Shown here: in pieces, positions 20,899-29,397 of the stretch
How the letters are laid out: every line of letters starts with the position of its first letter
Numbering within the stretch: the first letter of the stretch is position 1
Source: Chloroflexota bacterium
GTDB taxonomy: Bacteria > Chloroflexota > Anaerolineae > Caldilineales > Caldilineaceae
Length of the DNA: 64,000 nt
Reading direction: 5' to 3'
Assembly: GCA_018969295.1 (NCBI GenBank)
Contig: JAGWYN010000016.1
Span: forward strand, 1 to 64,000
Notes under the pieces: generated by a model
The model's database searches: none
Seen by the model: the letters and a program-made list of their open reading frames with translations, nothing else
What the model was told of the DNA's origin: nothing
Position numbers and translations under genes: made by a program

Positions 20899-22038
20899 TC
20901 ACGGTTTGCTGTCACAGAGTTTGATCCCTGCCAGTGCTGGCCCGCTTTCCGGGTTCTTCTCCAGCGCCTTTTTCAACCATACCTGTGCGGCCTCACATTC
21001 GCGCGGCTCTTTGTAGACATGCGCCAGCCCGGCCGTGTAGTAATGTTCTTCCCGCGCCTGCTTTTCCCACAAGGGCAACCCCCGATCCAGTGCGGCGGCT
21101 GCATCCTCGTAGTTGCGGCGGAGATACAACGCCATCCCGAGATAGACCAGCGCCGGGGCATAGTCCGGATCCAGATCCAGCGCACTGTTGAGCGTGCGGA
21201 TTGCCACCAGATGGTCGCCGGTGATATAGAGCCCTTCCCCCAACGCAGTCAGCGTTTGCGGCGTCCGGTTGGCATCGACCGCCGATCGGTAGGCTGCAAT
21301 CGCATTCGGATAATCCGCAAGACGCAGCCGATAGATCTGGGCTTTTTGCAGATAGAGATCCGCGCGCTGGGGGGCCAGGGCAAGTGCCTGCTCCAGCACG
21401 GCGATTGCCTCCTGATACTGCCCCTGTCGTTCGAGCAGATAGGCCCGGTTGCGGAGTGCCAGCACATTCTCAGGATCCAGCGAGAGCGCCTTCCCCAAAT
21501 ACTCTTCTGCCCGTTCCAGGTTGCCGACATCCGTGTAGATCTCGGCAATGATCGCCAGCGTCTCCGGGTTGTCTGGCTGCAGTTCATAGGCATCCAGTGC
21601 ATAACGCATGGCATCTTCGTAGTTGCCCAGCCAGTCCTCAGCCCGAGCCAGCGCGGCCAGCGCATTGGGGTCAGCTGGAGCCAGTTCGACCGCCTTGGCA
21701 GCCACAGCCTGAGCAGCCTGGGCATTGCCCTCGACCAAAAACAGGCGCGCCTTGACCACGTACGGCTCAGGGTTCTGGGGGTCCACAGCAGCGACCTGTT
21801 CGTAGGCTGCAATCGCACCAGCGTAGTTGCCCCGCAGCAACTCTGCCTGGGCCTCTGCCAAAAACGAAACAGCGCTGCGCGTCGGTGTCGGGGTCACAAT
21901 CAACGGCCGCTCGACCAGCCAGCCAGGCCGTGTTTCATACAAGACAATTCCTACCGCAACCAGAACCAACAAAGGCCAGAATCGTCCGATTCCACGCCGC
22001 CGTCTCCGCCGTGCGCGAGAGCCATGGTCTAAATACAT
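20899..22038 (-). CDS. Membrane-anchored TPR protein
   Basis: A 379-residue protein with an Arg-rich N-terminus (RARRRRRRG), one membrane segment (FWPLLVLVAVGIVLYE), a short Thr/Pro linker, then about eight TPR units such as LRGNYAGAIAAYEQVAAVDPQNPEP. The repeats face the outside if positive-inside topology holds. It is likely a protein-protein scaffold; no enzymatic domain is seen. The start at 22038 (MYLDHGSR) puts the basic segment before the membrane helix. Confidence 0.75.
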   Translation of the reverse strand: MYLDHGSRARRRRRRGIGRFWPLLVLVAVGIVLYETRPGWLVERPLIVTPTPTRSAVSFLAEAQAELLRGNYAGAIAAYEQVAAVDPQNPEPYVVKARLFLVEGNAQAAQAVAAKAVELAPADPNALAALARAEDWLGNYEDAMRYALDAYELQPDNPETLAIIAEIYTDVGNLERAEEYLGKALSLDPENVLALRNRAYLLERQGQYQEAIAVLEQALALAPQRADLYLQKAQIYRLRLADYPNAIAAYRSAVDANRTPQTLTALGEGLYITGDHLVAIRTLNSALDLDPDYAPALVYLGMALYLRRNYEDAAAALDRGLPLWEKQAREEHYYTAGLAHVYKEPRECEAAQVWLKKALEKNPESGPALAGIKLCDSKP

Positions 22039-22079
22039 AGCAGTAGTATACCATCTGTCACACAAAGCCCCCCAACTGT

Positions 22080-22108
22080 TTGAGCTTTTTCAACTTCTGG
22101 TGTATGCT
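22080..22108 (+). promoter_or_regulatory. Promoter of the tRNA-Arg gene
   Basis: TTGAGC (22080-22085) and TATGCT (22103-22108) are spaced 17 bp apart, ending 19 bp before the mature tRNA 5' end. Confidence 0.5.
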
Positions 22109-22127
22109 TGTGTGAAGAAAGAAATGA

Positions 22128-22199
<72 letters not shown>

Positions 22200-22242
22200 C
22201 CTATCACCAAATTGTCTGCACCAAGTTTAAAAGCTGCTTGCC

Positions 22243-22282
22243 CGGGGTGTGCGATGGAGATTTGCTTCCACCGCACACCCCG
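22243..22282. terminator. Strong GC hairpin between tRNA-Arg and the fasciclin gene
   Basis: CGGGGTGTGCG (22243-22253) and CGCACACCCCG (22272-22282) are perfect 11-nt arms, with TGGA/TCCA extending the stem inside. There is no T tract on either side, so it may act as a U-less terminator or RNA end-stabiliser shared by the convergent tRNA and fasciclin transcripts. Confidence 0.55.
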
Positions 22283-22332
22283 CTGCAATAGAGGGAGAGT
22301 CCTCCCCCCCTCACATCTCTTGCGGCACTCCT

Positions 22333-23226
22333 TTAGATCATGCGCCGTCGGACCACCAAGGTCAGTGCGGCAGCCACAACCAACGCCAGAACAATCCACG
22401 GCGACGCACTCCCATAGGTGCTGCCTGTCACAGGCAAAGTCTCTGGTGCAGCCTCTTCCTCCGCAGCCGGGGTCTCGGTCGCAACAGCCTCTTCCTCCGC
22501 AGCCGGGGTCTCGGTCGCAACAGCCTCTTCCTCCGCAGCCGGGGTCTCGGTCGCAACAGCCTCTTCCTCCGCAGCCGGAGTCTCGGTCGCAGCAGCCTCT
22601 TCCTCCGCAGCCGGAGTCTCGGTCGCAGCAGCCTCTTCCTCCGCAGCCGGAGTCTCGGTCGCAGCAGCCTCTTCCTCCGCAGCCGGGGAGACATCAGCGG
22701 ACGGCAGCAACGCCGCTACATCGGGCGGCAAAATTACGCTGTCGATCACATGAATCACACCATTGGACGCCTGGATATCGCGCGCAATGATTTCAGCACC
22801 GTTGACAGATTTGACTCCATCTACAAACCCAAACATCACATTGCTGCCTTCGGCAGTGGCAACCTCTTTTCCATCGCTGATCAACGCTGCAATCAGACGA
22901 GAAGGCACCACATGATAGAGCAACACCCGCTCCAAGAGAGCAGGATCTGCGGCCAGTGTCTCCAAAATATCTGCCGGCACCGCAGCAAACGCGTCATCGG
23001 TTGGCGCAAAGACAGTAAAAGGTCCCTCCCCCTGCAGGGTTTCGACCAGCCCAGCTGCTTGCACCAGCTCAACCAGCGTCGTGAAATTTCCAGCTGCGAT
23101 CGCAGTGTCCACGATGTCAGCTTTTTCGCTCAAGCTGTCCTGCGCCGCCGCAGCGAACGGAAGCAAAGTCAACACCAGCACAGAGACGACCATTAGCTGG
23201 AGCAAAATGCGAACACGTCGTTTCAT
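22333..23226 (-). CDS. Fasciclin (FAS1) domain protein with Glu-rich repeats and LPVTG sorting signal
   Basis: A 297-residue secreted protein: signal peptide to about residue 28, one FAS1 domain (about 35-170, with GPFTVFAPTDDAFAA and LLYHVVPSRL), then seven in-frame PAAEEEA units of a 12-residue repeat, and a C-terminal LPVTG, hydrophobic helix and RRRMI tail. This tail is the classical sortase signal, so the protein should be covalently attached to the cell wall. FAS1 domains mediate adhesion. Start is the ATG at 23226. Confidence 0.92.
   Translation of the reverse strand: MKRRVRILLQLMVVSVLVLTLLPFAAAAQDSLSEKADIVDTAIAAGNFTTLVELVQAAGLVETLQGEGPFTVFAPTDDAFAAVPADILETLAADPALLERVLLYHVVPSRLIAALISDGKEVATAEGSNVMFGFVDGVKSVNGAEIIARDIQASNGVIHVIDSVILPPDVAALLPSADVSPAAEEEAAATETPAAEEEAAATETPAAEEEAAATETPAAEEEAVATETPAAEEEAVATETPAAEEEAVATETPAAEEEAAPETLPVTGSTYGSASPWIVLALVVAAALTLVVRRRMI
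22451..22685. repeat. 36-bp in-frame tandem repeat inside the fasciclin gene
   Basis: Seven starts of a 36-bp unit at 22451, 22487, 22523, 22559, 22595, 22631 and 22667 (the last partial), encoding the (P)AAEEEA[A/V]ATET spacer. The units fall into two sub-blocks by one Ala/Val difference, which suggests recent unit duplication. Confidence 0.9.
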
Positions 23227-23306
23227 ACAACTCTCCTTAACGCTCTAAATCAATTTGCCTTGCATACGCTGTTCCGGTATGGCACCTACTGCCACCGTAA
23301 GAATCT

Positions 23307-23315
23307 ATTATACCA
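23307..23315 (-). promoter_or_regulatory. Extended -10 promoter element of the fasciclin gene
   Basis: On the minus strand TGGTATAAT, a perfect -10 with the TG extension, lies about 80 bp before the start codon at 23226. No clear -35 box at 17 bp, as allowed for extended -10 promoters. Confidence 0.55.
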
Positions 23316-23356
23316 GAAGAGAATGAGAATTCAGCCACAAACCTGTTCCCTTTGTG

Positions 23357-26143
23357 TCAGCCTTCCACTGGGAGCGGCGGCACCTCTGTGGGAGGCACAG
23401 GAGTCCAGGTCGCAGTCGGCGGCGGCACCTCTGTGGGGGGCACAGGAGTCCAGGTCGCAGTCGGCGGCGGCACCTCTGTGGGGGGCACAGGAGTCCAGGT
23501 CGCAGTCGGCGGCGGCACCTCTGTGGGAGGCACAGGAGTCCAGGTCGCAGTCGGCGGCGGCACCTCCGCAGATGGAGCAGACGGTATGTTGTCGACAAAC
23601 AAGCGCACGCGTGTTTCGTACTGCGTCCCATTCGCGGCACGCAGCAGCAATCGCAAGGTATGCGGGCCGGGCTCCAGGTTGGTGGTATCCCAGGTACCCA
23701 GCGGGCCATCGGTCACAGCACTGGCAAAGGGGCCGCTGATCGGCAGGCTAAAAGCGCCTGGGTCGTGGCTGATGCCATATTGCAGCTCATAGCTGGCCAG
23801 ATCAGGCAGCGCAGCGCTGCCTCGCACAGCCACAACCCCGCGCACGGTCTCGCCATCACCCGGGCTCTGGATCGCCAGCTGCAACACGCCGGGTGCCAGG
23901 GTTGGCGGCGCAACCACAGCCTCGATCGGGGGTTGGGGAAGGCCGTTGCGGATCGCCCAGTCACGATACGCGACCGGATAGACCTTGAAGGGGCGTTCCT
24001 CGATCTGGTCGGTCGGCGTGTACTCGGTGGCCAGTTGGTCGGTTCCACGCACCATGCGGATCTGTCGCCAAAGATCCTGTTCTGGGGGGAGCGGTGGGCG
24101 ATCTTCGGCGAACCACTGCTCTTGTTGCTCTGGGCAGGCCAGGCTGGGCTGCGCCCCCGTGTCGACACAGACGGAATATCGGCGGACCCCGGGCGGCGGG
24201 GTGAAAGCCAGGACAGGTTCTCCCGCATGGGCCAGCGTCATAAACTGATTCCAAATCGGGCCGGCGCCAGCGACGCCGGAGATATTGACCATCGGCGAAC
24301 TGTCGGCGTTGCCGACCCAGACCCCTGTGACCAGCTGCGGCGTATATCCTACGGTCAGGTTGTCCCGGAAATCGTTGGTGGTTCCTGTCTTGACCGCAGC
24401 CGGGCGGTCCAGCCGCAACAAGGAATTGGGGCCAAAGACAGGCGCCCGGGCCGCATTGTCGCTCAGAATGTCGGTGATCAGAAAGGCGTCGGCCGGGCTG
24501 ACGACCTGCGTGGCCGCCTCGATCCCTGGCTGGCAGGGGCGGGACGTTCCCTGGGCACAGACGAGCACGCCTTGAACATCTGTGATCTTCTGGATCGTGA
24601 CGGGGGGAAGGCGCTGTCCAGCATTGGCCAGAACAGCAAAGGCACCGGTTAATTCGAGCAACGGGACTTCGCCAGCTCCCAGCGCCAGGCTCAGGCCAAA
24701 GTCAGAGCGGGTCAGGGTCGTGACGCCCAAGCGCTGCATCAGTTCCAAATAGAGTGGCAGGGTCGTTCTTTGCAGCGCAGCCACCGCTGGGATATTGCGG
24801 CTGGTCCCCAGAGCCGTGCGCAGCGGGATCAGCCCCAGTTCCCGGTTGTCGTAGTTGGCTGGCACATAGGGAGGGTTGGCGCCGTCGGGAAACGCGGTGG
24901 TGATGTCGGCCAGCAGCGTCCCGGGCGTCCATTGCTCTCCCGGAGGACGGCCCGGCAAGGCAAAAGTTGACAGATAGACAAAAGGTTTGGTGGCGCTGCC
25001 GGGCTGGCGGGGAGCCAACGCCATATTGACCTGCCCATCAATCTCTACGTTGTCAAAATCCGCACTGCCGACCAGAGCCACCACTTCGCCGGTCTGCGGC
25101 CGCAGCGCCACCAGCGCCCCATTGGAAACATTGCGGTCGGCGATCGCACTGACCTGTTGGCGCACGATCTGTTCGGCCGCTGCCTGCAGACGCGGGTCCA
25201 GCGTGGTATAGACCGAGTAGCCAGCCTGGTAGAGCGATTCAGGGCCCAAAAGCTGTTCCAACTGCTGACGCACCAGAAGGGTAAAATGAGGAGCCTGAAG
25301 GTTGAACTGCAGCGGTTCGTACGCCAGCGGCGTCTGCCAGGCCGCGTCGGCTTCCAGCGCCGTGATGAAGCCAGCTTCCACCATCAAACGCAGCACAACC
25401 CCCTGGCGAGCCTTGGCACGGTCGGGCTGGGTATAGGGGTCGTAGTATGCCGGCAACTGGGGCAGCCCTGCCAGCAGCGCCGCTTCTGCCAGGGTCAGGT
25501 CGGCCGCTTCCTTGCCAAAATAGGTCTCTGCGGCAGCGTCAATCCCATAAGAAAAGTTTCCATAATAAATCTCATTGAAATACAGCTCCAAGATCTCCTC
25601 TTTGCTGTAGCGCCGGGTGATTTCAGCGGCCAGAATCGCCTCTTTAATCTTGCGGGTGGCACTTCGTTCTGGGCTGAGCAGCACACGCTTGACCAGCTGC
25701 TGCGTGATGGTAGATGCGCCAGAGACGACGTCCCCTTCCTGAAATGCATAGTAGAGCGCACGCAGCAAGGCGATCGGGTCGATTCCTGGGTGTGTGTAGA
25801 AATTGGCGTCCTCGGTGGCGATCGTTGCCTGGATCACAGCGGGGGCAATCGCCGCCAACGGAACTTCAATCCGCCGCCCAGTATTGGGGTCAAAGGTTTC
25901 GTTGAGCAGATTGCCAGCGCTGTCGTAGATCCGCGTCGTCTGAAATGTACTGGCGCGCTGGCGCAGTTCAGACGGTGCAGGCAAGTCGCGTGCCATCACT
26001 GCGTAGCCGGCCAGCAAAATGCCGGCTGCCAGCAGCGTCAACAGCACAAAAGTCAGGGCACCGGCCGCAACCCCCTGCCAGAAACGGTTGTATGGGCCGG
26101 TGGGGCGAGTCACCGGGCGTCGAACAGAGTGCAGTTGATACAT
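23357..26143 (-). CDS. Class A penicillin-binding protein (PBP1-type transglycosylase/transpeptidase)
   Basis: A 928-residue bifunctional peptidoglycan synthase: a cytoplasmic tail, one membrane anchor (near residues 30-50), a GT51 transglycosylase domain with the catalytic EDANFY and GASTITQQLVK, and a transpeptidase domain with the serine motif GSATKPF, SRN (in TSRNIPAV) and KTGTT. After it come an Ig-like segment and a tail of four PPPTATWTPVPPTEV repeats, a probable wall-spanning spacer. It is 13 bp downstream of a polytopic membrane protein gene. A second paralogue lies at 43090-46161. Confidence 0.95.
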   Translation of the reverse strand: MYQLHSVRRPVTRPTGPYNRFWQGVAAGALTFVLLTLLAAGILLAGYAVMARDLPAPSELRQRASTFQTTRIYDSAGNLLNETFDPNTGRRIEVPLAAIAPAVIQATIATEDANFYTHPGIDPIALLRALYYAFQEGDVVSGASTITQQLVKRVLLSPERSATRKIKEAILAAEITRRYSKEEILELYFNEIYYGNFSYGIDAAAETYFGKEAADLTLAEAALLAGLPQLPAYYDPYTQPDRAKARQGVVLRLMVEAGFITALEADAAWQTPLAYEPLQFNLQAPHFTLLVRQQLEQLLGPESLYQAGYSVYTTLDPRLQAAAEQIVRQQVSAIADRNVSNGALVALRPQTGEVVALVGSADFDNVEIDGQVNMALAPRQPGSATKPFVYLSTFALPGRPPGEQWTPGTLLADITTAFPDGANPPYVPANYDNRELGLIPLRTALGTSRNIPAVAALQRTTLPLYLELMQRLGVTTLTRSDFGLSLALGAGEVPLLELTGAFAVLANAGQRLPPVTIQKITDVQGVLVCAQGTSRPCQPGIEAATQVVSPADAFLITDILSDNAARAPVFGPNSLLRLDRPAAVKTGTTNDFRDNLTVGYTPQLVTGVWVGNADSSPMVNISGVAGAGPIWNQFMTLAHAGEPVLAFTPPPGVRRYSVCVDTGAQPSLACPEQQEQWFAEDRPPLPPEQDLWRQIRMVRGTDQLATEYTPTDQIEERPFKVYPVAYRDWAIRNGLPQPPIEAVVAPPTLAPGVLQLAIQSPGDGETVRGVVAVRGSAALPDLASYELQYGISHDPGAFSLPISGPFASAVTDGPLGTWDTTNLEPGPHTLRLLLRAANGTQYETRVRLFVDNIPSAPSAEVPPPTATWTPVPPTEVPPPTATWTPVPPTEVPPPTATWTPVPPTEVPPPTATWTPVPPTEVPPLPVEG
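23372..23569. repeat. 45-bp in-frame tandem repeat at the 3' end of the PBP gene
   Basis: Four nearly identical 45-bp units encode the 15-residue PPPTATWTPVPPTEV motif just before the stop codon. Units differ by single bases. Boundaries are given to within a few bases. Confidence 0.85.
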
Positions 26144-26156
26144 GGTTCAGCGATGC

Positions 26157-27605
26157 TCATCCATCCGGCCACTGCCAAGGCAAGGTGTTTTGGTAGATCC
26201 AGGCTGCGGTGTGCCAGGCTTGCAGGGCCAGCAACGGCAGCATTCCCCCCCACAGGGCGGGGCGTGGGAGCCTTGTCGGCAGCCAAAGGGCCAACAAGAC
26301 TGTCGTCGGCAACGCCGCCAGGCTGAAGAGATCCCAGTCCCGCTGCCCCCCATAGTCTGGGTTCCACACAAAGGTAAACAACAGATAGCTGCCACTGGCC
26401 AGCTGCAACAGCTGTACAGCCCGCTGTTGCAGCGGACGCTTCTCCTCCGAGGTGCCGCGCAGGCTCAGCCCGACCGCCAGCCATGCTGGCAGCACAGCTG
26501 GCGCTACCAACAGCTGGTTGTTCAACCAGTCACGCAGGTGTGGCCAGCTGAACATCGTATAGCGCTCCCAGCGCGTCGTGGTCTCCAGCAGCGGCACAAA
26601 CCAGCTGGCATCCCCCCCGCCGGGGCGGTCTGTGGTCCACAGCCGGATCACCCCGTGGCCGCTGGCCTCCATCAGCCCCCAGGTAGCTCCTCCGATCGCC
26701 AGCATAGGCAACAAAATCTGGAGAGAGACGGCCAGGAAACTCTGGGAGCGGTTGGTAGCCTCCAACCATCCCAGATAAAGCAGGCTGGGGGCCAGCACAA
26801 TCGTGCTCGGGTGAAACGCATGGGCAAAGGCCAGCACCATGGCTGCCAGCCAGAGCGGACGGCGTCCGCCGAGCACAGCCAGGGCCAGCCACAGATAGGC
26901 CAGCACAGCTGCTGCCGCAAAGCTGTAATTTTCGATATAGCCAAAAAAAAGCTGGACCAGGCCAAGGGTCACCAATAGGCCGTAAGAGAGCCAGGCCGGA
27001 GCCAACAGCGGCAGACGGCTCAGTGCCAGCACGACGGAGAGGTACACCACACCGGCGAGAGGGCTCAGCCACCGATAGACTGGCACCGCATCTTCCCAAT
27101 TCAGCGGGCCATGCAGCAGGTGCCAAAGCTGGCTGTGCAGCGCCACATCAAAGGGCGCCTGCCAGGAACGCGTCAGGCGCAATGCAGGGTCTGGAAAGGC
27201 AATCCCCTTGGCCAGGAGGAAGGCATCTCCCCAACGGGTGTGTGCGACCGGGAAAAGTACAAACGCAACGACCAGCCCGACGCTGACTCCTGGCAGCAGC
27301 CACGCTGGCCAGCTGCCAGCGGCAACGTTGGAGACGCTCTGCCGACCGCCCCACCAGTACCAGACGATCGGGGCACACACCCCCAAGACCCCCAGCCAAA
27401 CTCCCCACGGCGGCAGATAGGTTGCCGGCCAAACTCCCCACCAGGCCGTCTCAGCACTGTGAAACGCAGGAACCGGGTCAGGGCTTGCTGGCAGCGTACG
27501 CGCATAGAGGTGCATTCCCAGCAGAAGCAGAGCACAGCCATGCAACAGAACGATCGCTTTTTGCTGTCGCCGTCTAGCTGCGGCCTCGCGCATCTCTGCC
27601 ACCGT
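26157..27605 (-). CDS. Polytopic membrane protein, function unknown (GT-C-like layout)
   Basis: A 482-residue protein with roughly 11-12 hydrophobic segments and a long outside loop. ARTLPASPDPVP follows the first segment, and a loop with HTRWGDAFLLAKG and acidic/aromatic residues precedes the main membrane block; this layout recalls GT-C glycosyltransferases or O-antigen-type proteins but the signature is not decisive. The GTG at 27605 is favoured because GGAGG lies 4-5 bp before it; an ATG at 27593 is the alternative. It sits directly upstream of the PBP gene in the same operon, so an envelope role is likely. Confidence 0.6.
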   Translation of the reverse strand, partial: TVAEMREAAARRRQQKAIVLLHGCALLLLGMHLYARTLPASPDPVPAFHSAETAWWGVWPATYLPPWGVWLGVLGVCAPIVWYWWGGRQSVSNVAAGSWPAWLLPGVSVGLVVAFVLFPVAHTRWGDAFLLAKGIAFPDPALRLTRSWQAPFDVALHSQLWHLLHGPLNWEDAVPVYRWLSPLAGVVYLSVVLALSRLPLLAPAWLSYGLLVTLGLVQLFFGYIENYSFAAAAVLAYLWLALAVLGGRRPLWLAAMVLAFAHAFHPSTIVLAPSLLYLGWLEATNRSQSFLAVSLQILLPMLAIGGATWGLMEASGHGVIRLWTTDRPGGGDASWFVPLLETTTRWERYTMFSWPHLRDWLNNQLLVAPAVLPAWLAVGLSLRGTSEEKRPLQQRAVQLLQLASGSYLLFTFVWNPDYGGQRDWDLFSLAALPTTVLLALWLPTRLPRPALWGGMLPLLALQAWHTAAWIYQNTLPWQWPDG

Positions 27606-27670
27606 TCCTCCGCTTGCTCCAGGCCGTTCCGCCTGACAGAGCCCCACGCGGGGCTGCGCGTGCCCCGCAA

Positions 27671-28342
27671 TTATTCGCTGCCGAAGAGCAGGAATTCAAC
27701 CAGCACCCAGCCACCCTCCGGGTTTTCCACCCCAGCGCCGGCCTCCACCCGAGCCCATAGACCGTCGGCAGAGCGTTCCGTCACAGGGACCACCTCGCCT
27801 GGCTGCAGCCACCCCACGATCGCTGCAGAAGCCGACGGCTCGGCACGCACCCGCAAACGGGCCCCCTCGGCGATGACCCGCGCCCTCCCCGCCGGCGGCG
27901 GCTCCGCCGCCGCGGTAGCCGGCACAACATCGATCACCTCAGCGGCAGCCACCGAACCGGCGACCGTCACAAAATCAGCCGAGACCCAGCCACGTCCCTC
28001 TACAGCCCGCGGAATGGCCAGTTCGATCCAGAGTCCGTCGCTGCTGCGCCCGATCACACTGTACTGCTCTCCTTGACGAATCCCAGCCACCACCTCAGCG
28101 CCGGCGCTGGGCTCCGCACGCACACGCAGCGAAGAGGCGGTCACCGTCGCTACGGCGCTTCCATCCAGCAGACGCACCTCTTCGCCGCGTACAGCCGGCT
28201 CCCCCTCCTCTTGCGCTGGCGCCTCTGCTGGCTGACCCGCCAGCATGCTGGCCATGCTGTCGGCCGTCACTGGCTGGCAGGCCGACAACAGCAACACCCC
28301 GCACCCTACAGTCAACAGCGCAAACACAGATTTAATTTGCAT
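27671..28342 (-). CDS. SH3-domain lipoprotein
   Basis: A 223-residue lipoprotein: signal peptide with lipobox LLSAC (Cys22), a low-complexity Ala/Glu/Pro segment, then two bacterial SH3 domains, one from VTASSLRVRAEPSAGAEVV and one from AEGARLRVRAEPSASAAIV, each ending in a GLW.[EV] strand. Such domains bind cell-wall peptides or other wall ligands. GGGAGGG precedes the ATG at 28342. No enzymatic domain is present. Confidence 0.85.
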   Translation of the reverse strand: MQIKSVFALLTVGCGVLLLSACQPVTADSMASMLAGQPAEAPAQEEGEPAVRGEEVRLLDGSAVATVTASSLRVRAEPSAGAEVVAGIRQGEQYSVIGRSSDGLWIELAIPRAVEGRGWVSADFVTVAGSVAAAEVIDVVPATAAAEPPPAGRARVIAEGARLRVRAEPSASAAIVGWLQPGEVVPVTERSADGLWARVEAGAGVENPEGGWVLVEFLLFGSE

Positions 28343-28626
28343 ACACCCTCCCAGTCGCTCCATCCGCAGATTCGCTCTGCGGACGCGCATCTTTGCCGCA
28401 ACGTTTTCACTGCGCCCAAAGTTCCTTGCCCAAAGCCCATCTGGCCGACGGCAACTTTCGACTCGGGCAGCTTCATTATTCCACAGAGCCACCCGATTTC
28501 CCAAACTTTTCAACAATCCAGGCAGCTGCCTGGGGGCTCTGGCCGGGGTTTGTCGGCAAGCCGACAGACTGATCTGCCACCTTGGGGCAGAATAGAGGGG
28601 ACAACGATCAAAAGAGGCGAGGAACG

Positions 28627-29397
28627 ATGAAAACGCAATTTGGACAAAAAACAGGGCAGCTTGCCCGCAGCGAGCACGAAACACGGCCGCCGCTGATTCG
28701 GCTGGAAGCGCTGACCAAAATCTACACGGAAGGCAGCGTCAGCCGCACTGTGCTCGACGAGCTGAATCGAGAATTTTATGCAGGCGAGTTTGTCTGTCTG
28801 CTGGGCAAATCGGGCAGCGGCAAAAGCACACTGCTCAATTTGCTCTCGGGGATCGATGCCCCCAGCCGCGGGGATGTGACCATCGACACCGGGCAGACGG
28901 CTGTCAAACTGACAGCGCTCGGCGAGCAGGAACGGACACTCTTCCGCCGCCGGCACATTGGGATCATCTTTCAGTTTTTTAATTTGATTCCTACATTGAC
29001 CGTGCTGGAAAACGTCAGCCTGCCGCTGGAGCTCAACGGGCTGGCTGGCGGCAACCAGCCGCGTGCCCGCCAGCTGCTGGAACGGGTCGGGCTGGGCAGC
29101 CGGCTGCAGACCTTTCCAGACAAGCTGAGCGGGGGAGAACAACAGCGCGTGGCCATTGCCCGGGCACTGGCCCACGACCCACTGCTGATTCTTGCCGACG
29201 AACCGACCGGCAACCTGGACGAAGACACTGGGGAGACGGTGCTGAAGCTGCTCTTGGAGCTGACGCGCGACAGCGGCAAGACTTTGTTTATGGCCACACA
29301 CGCCCCCGAAGTGGCCCAGCGTGCCGATCGTGTCCTGCATCTCATCCACGGCAAACTGATGAGCGACCAGCTCTGGCGAGCGGAGCACAGCGTATGA
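28627..29397 (+). CDS. ABC transporter ATPase (LolD/MacB type)
   Basis: A 256-residue ATPase of the type that works with FtsX-like permeases. Walker A GKSGSGKST (about 60-68), Q-loop in IIFQFFNLIPTLTV, signature LSGGEQQR, Walker B LLILADEPTGNLD and the switch His in MATHAPE are intact. A 25-residue N-terminal extension precedes the usual domain start. GAGGAACG precedes the ATG. It overlaps the permease gene by an ATGA, so the two are translationally coupled. Confidence 0.95.
   Translation: MKTQFGQKTGQLARSEHETRPPLIRLEALTKIYTEGSVSRTVLDELNREFYAGEFVCLLGKSGSGKSTLLNLLSGIDAPSRGDVTIDTGQTAVKLTALGEQERTLFRRRHIGIIFQFFNLIPTLTVLENVSLPLELNGLAGGNQPRARQLLERVGLGSRLQTFPDKLSGGEQQRVAIARALAHDPLLILADEPTGNLDEDTGETVLKLLLELTRDSGKTLFMATHAPEVAQRADRVLHLIHGKLMSDQLWRAEHSV

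Noticed and set aside
22452..22685. 36-bp tandem repeat as a CRISPR array
   Set aside because: Units are contiguous with no unique spacers and stay in frame within the fasciclin gene.
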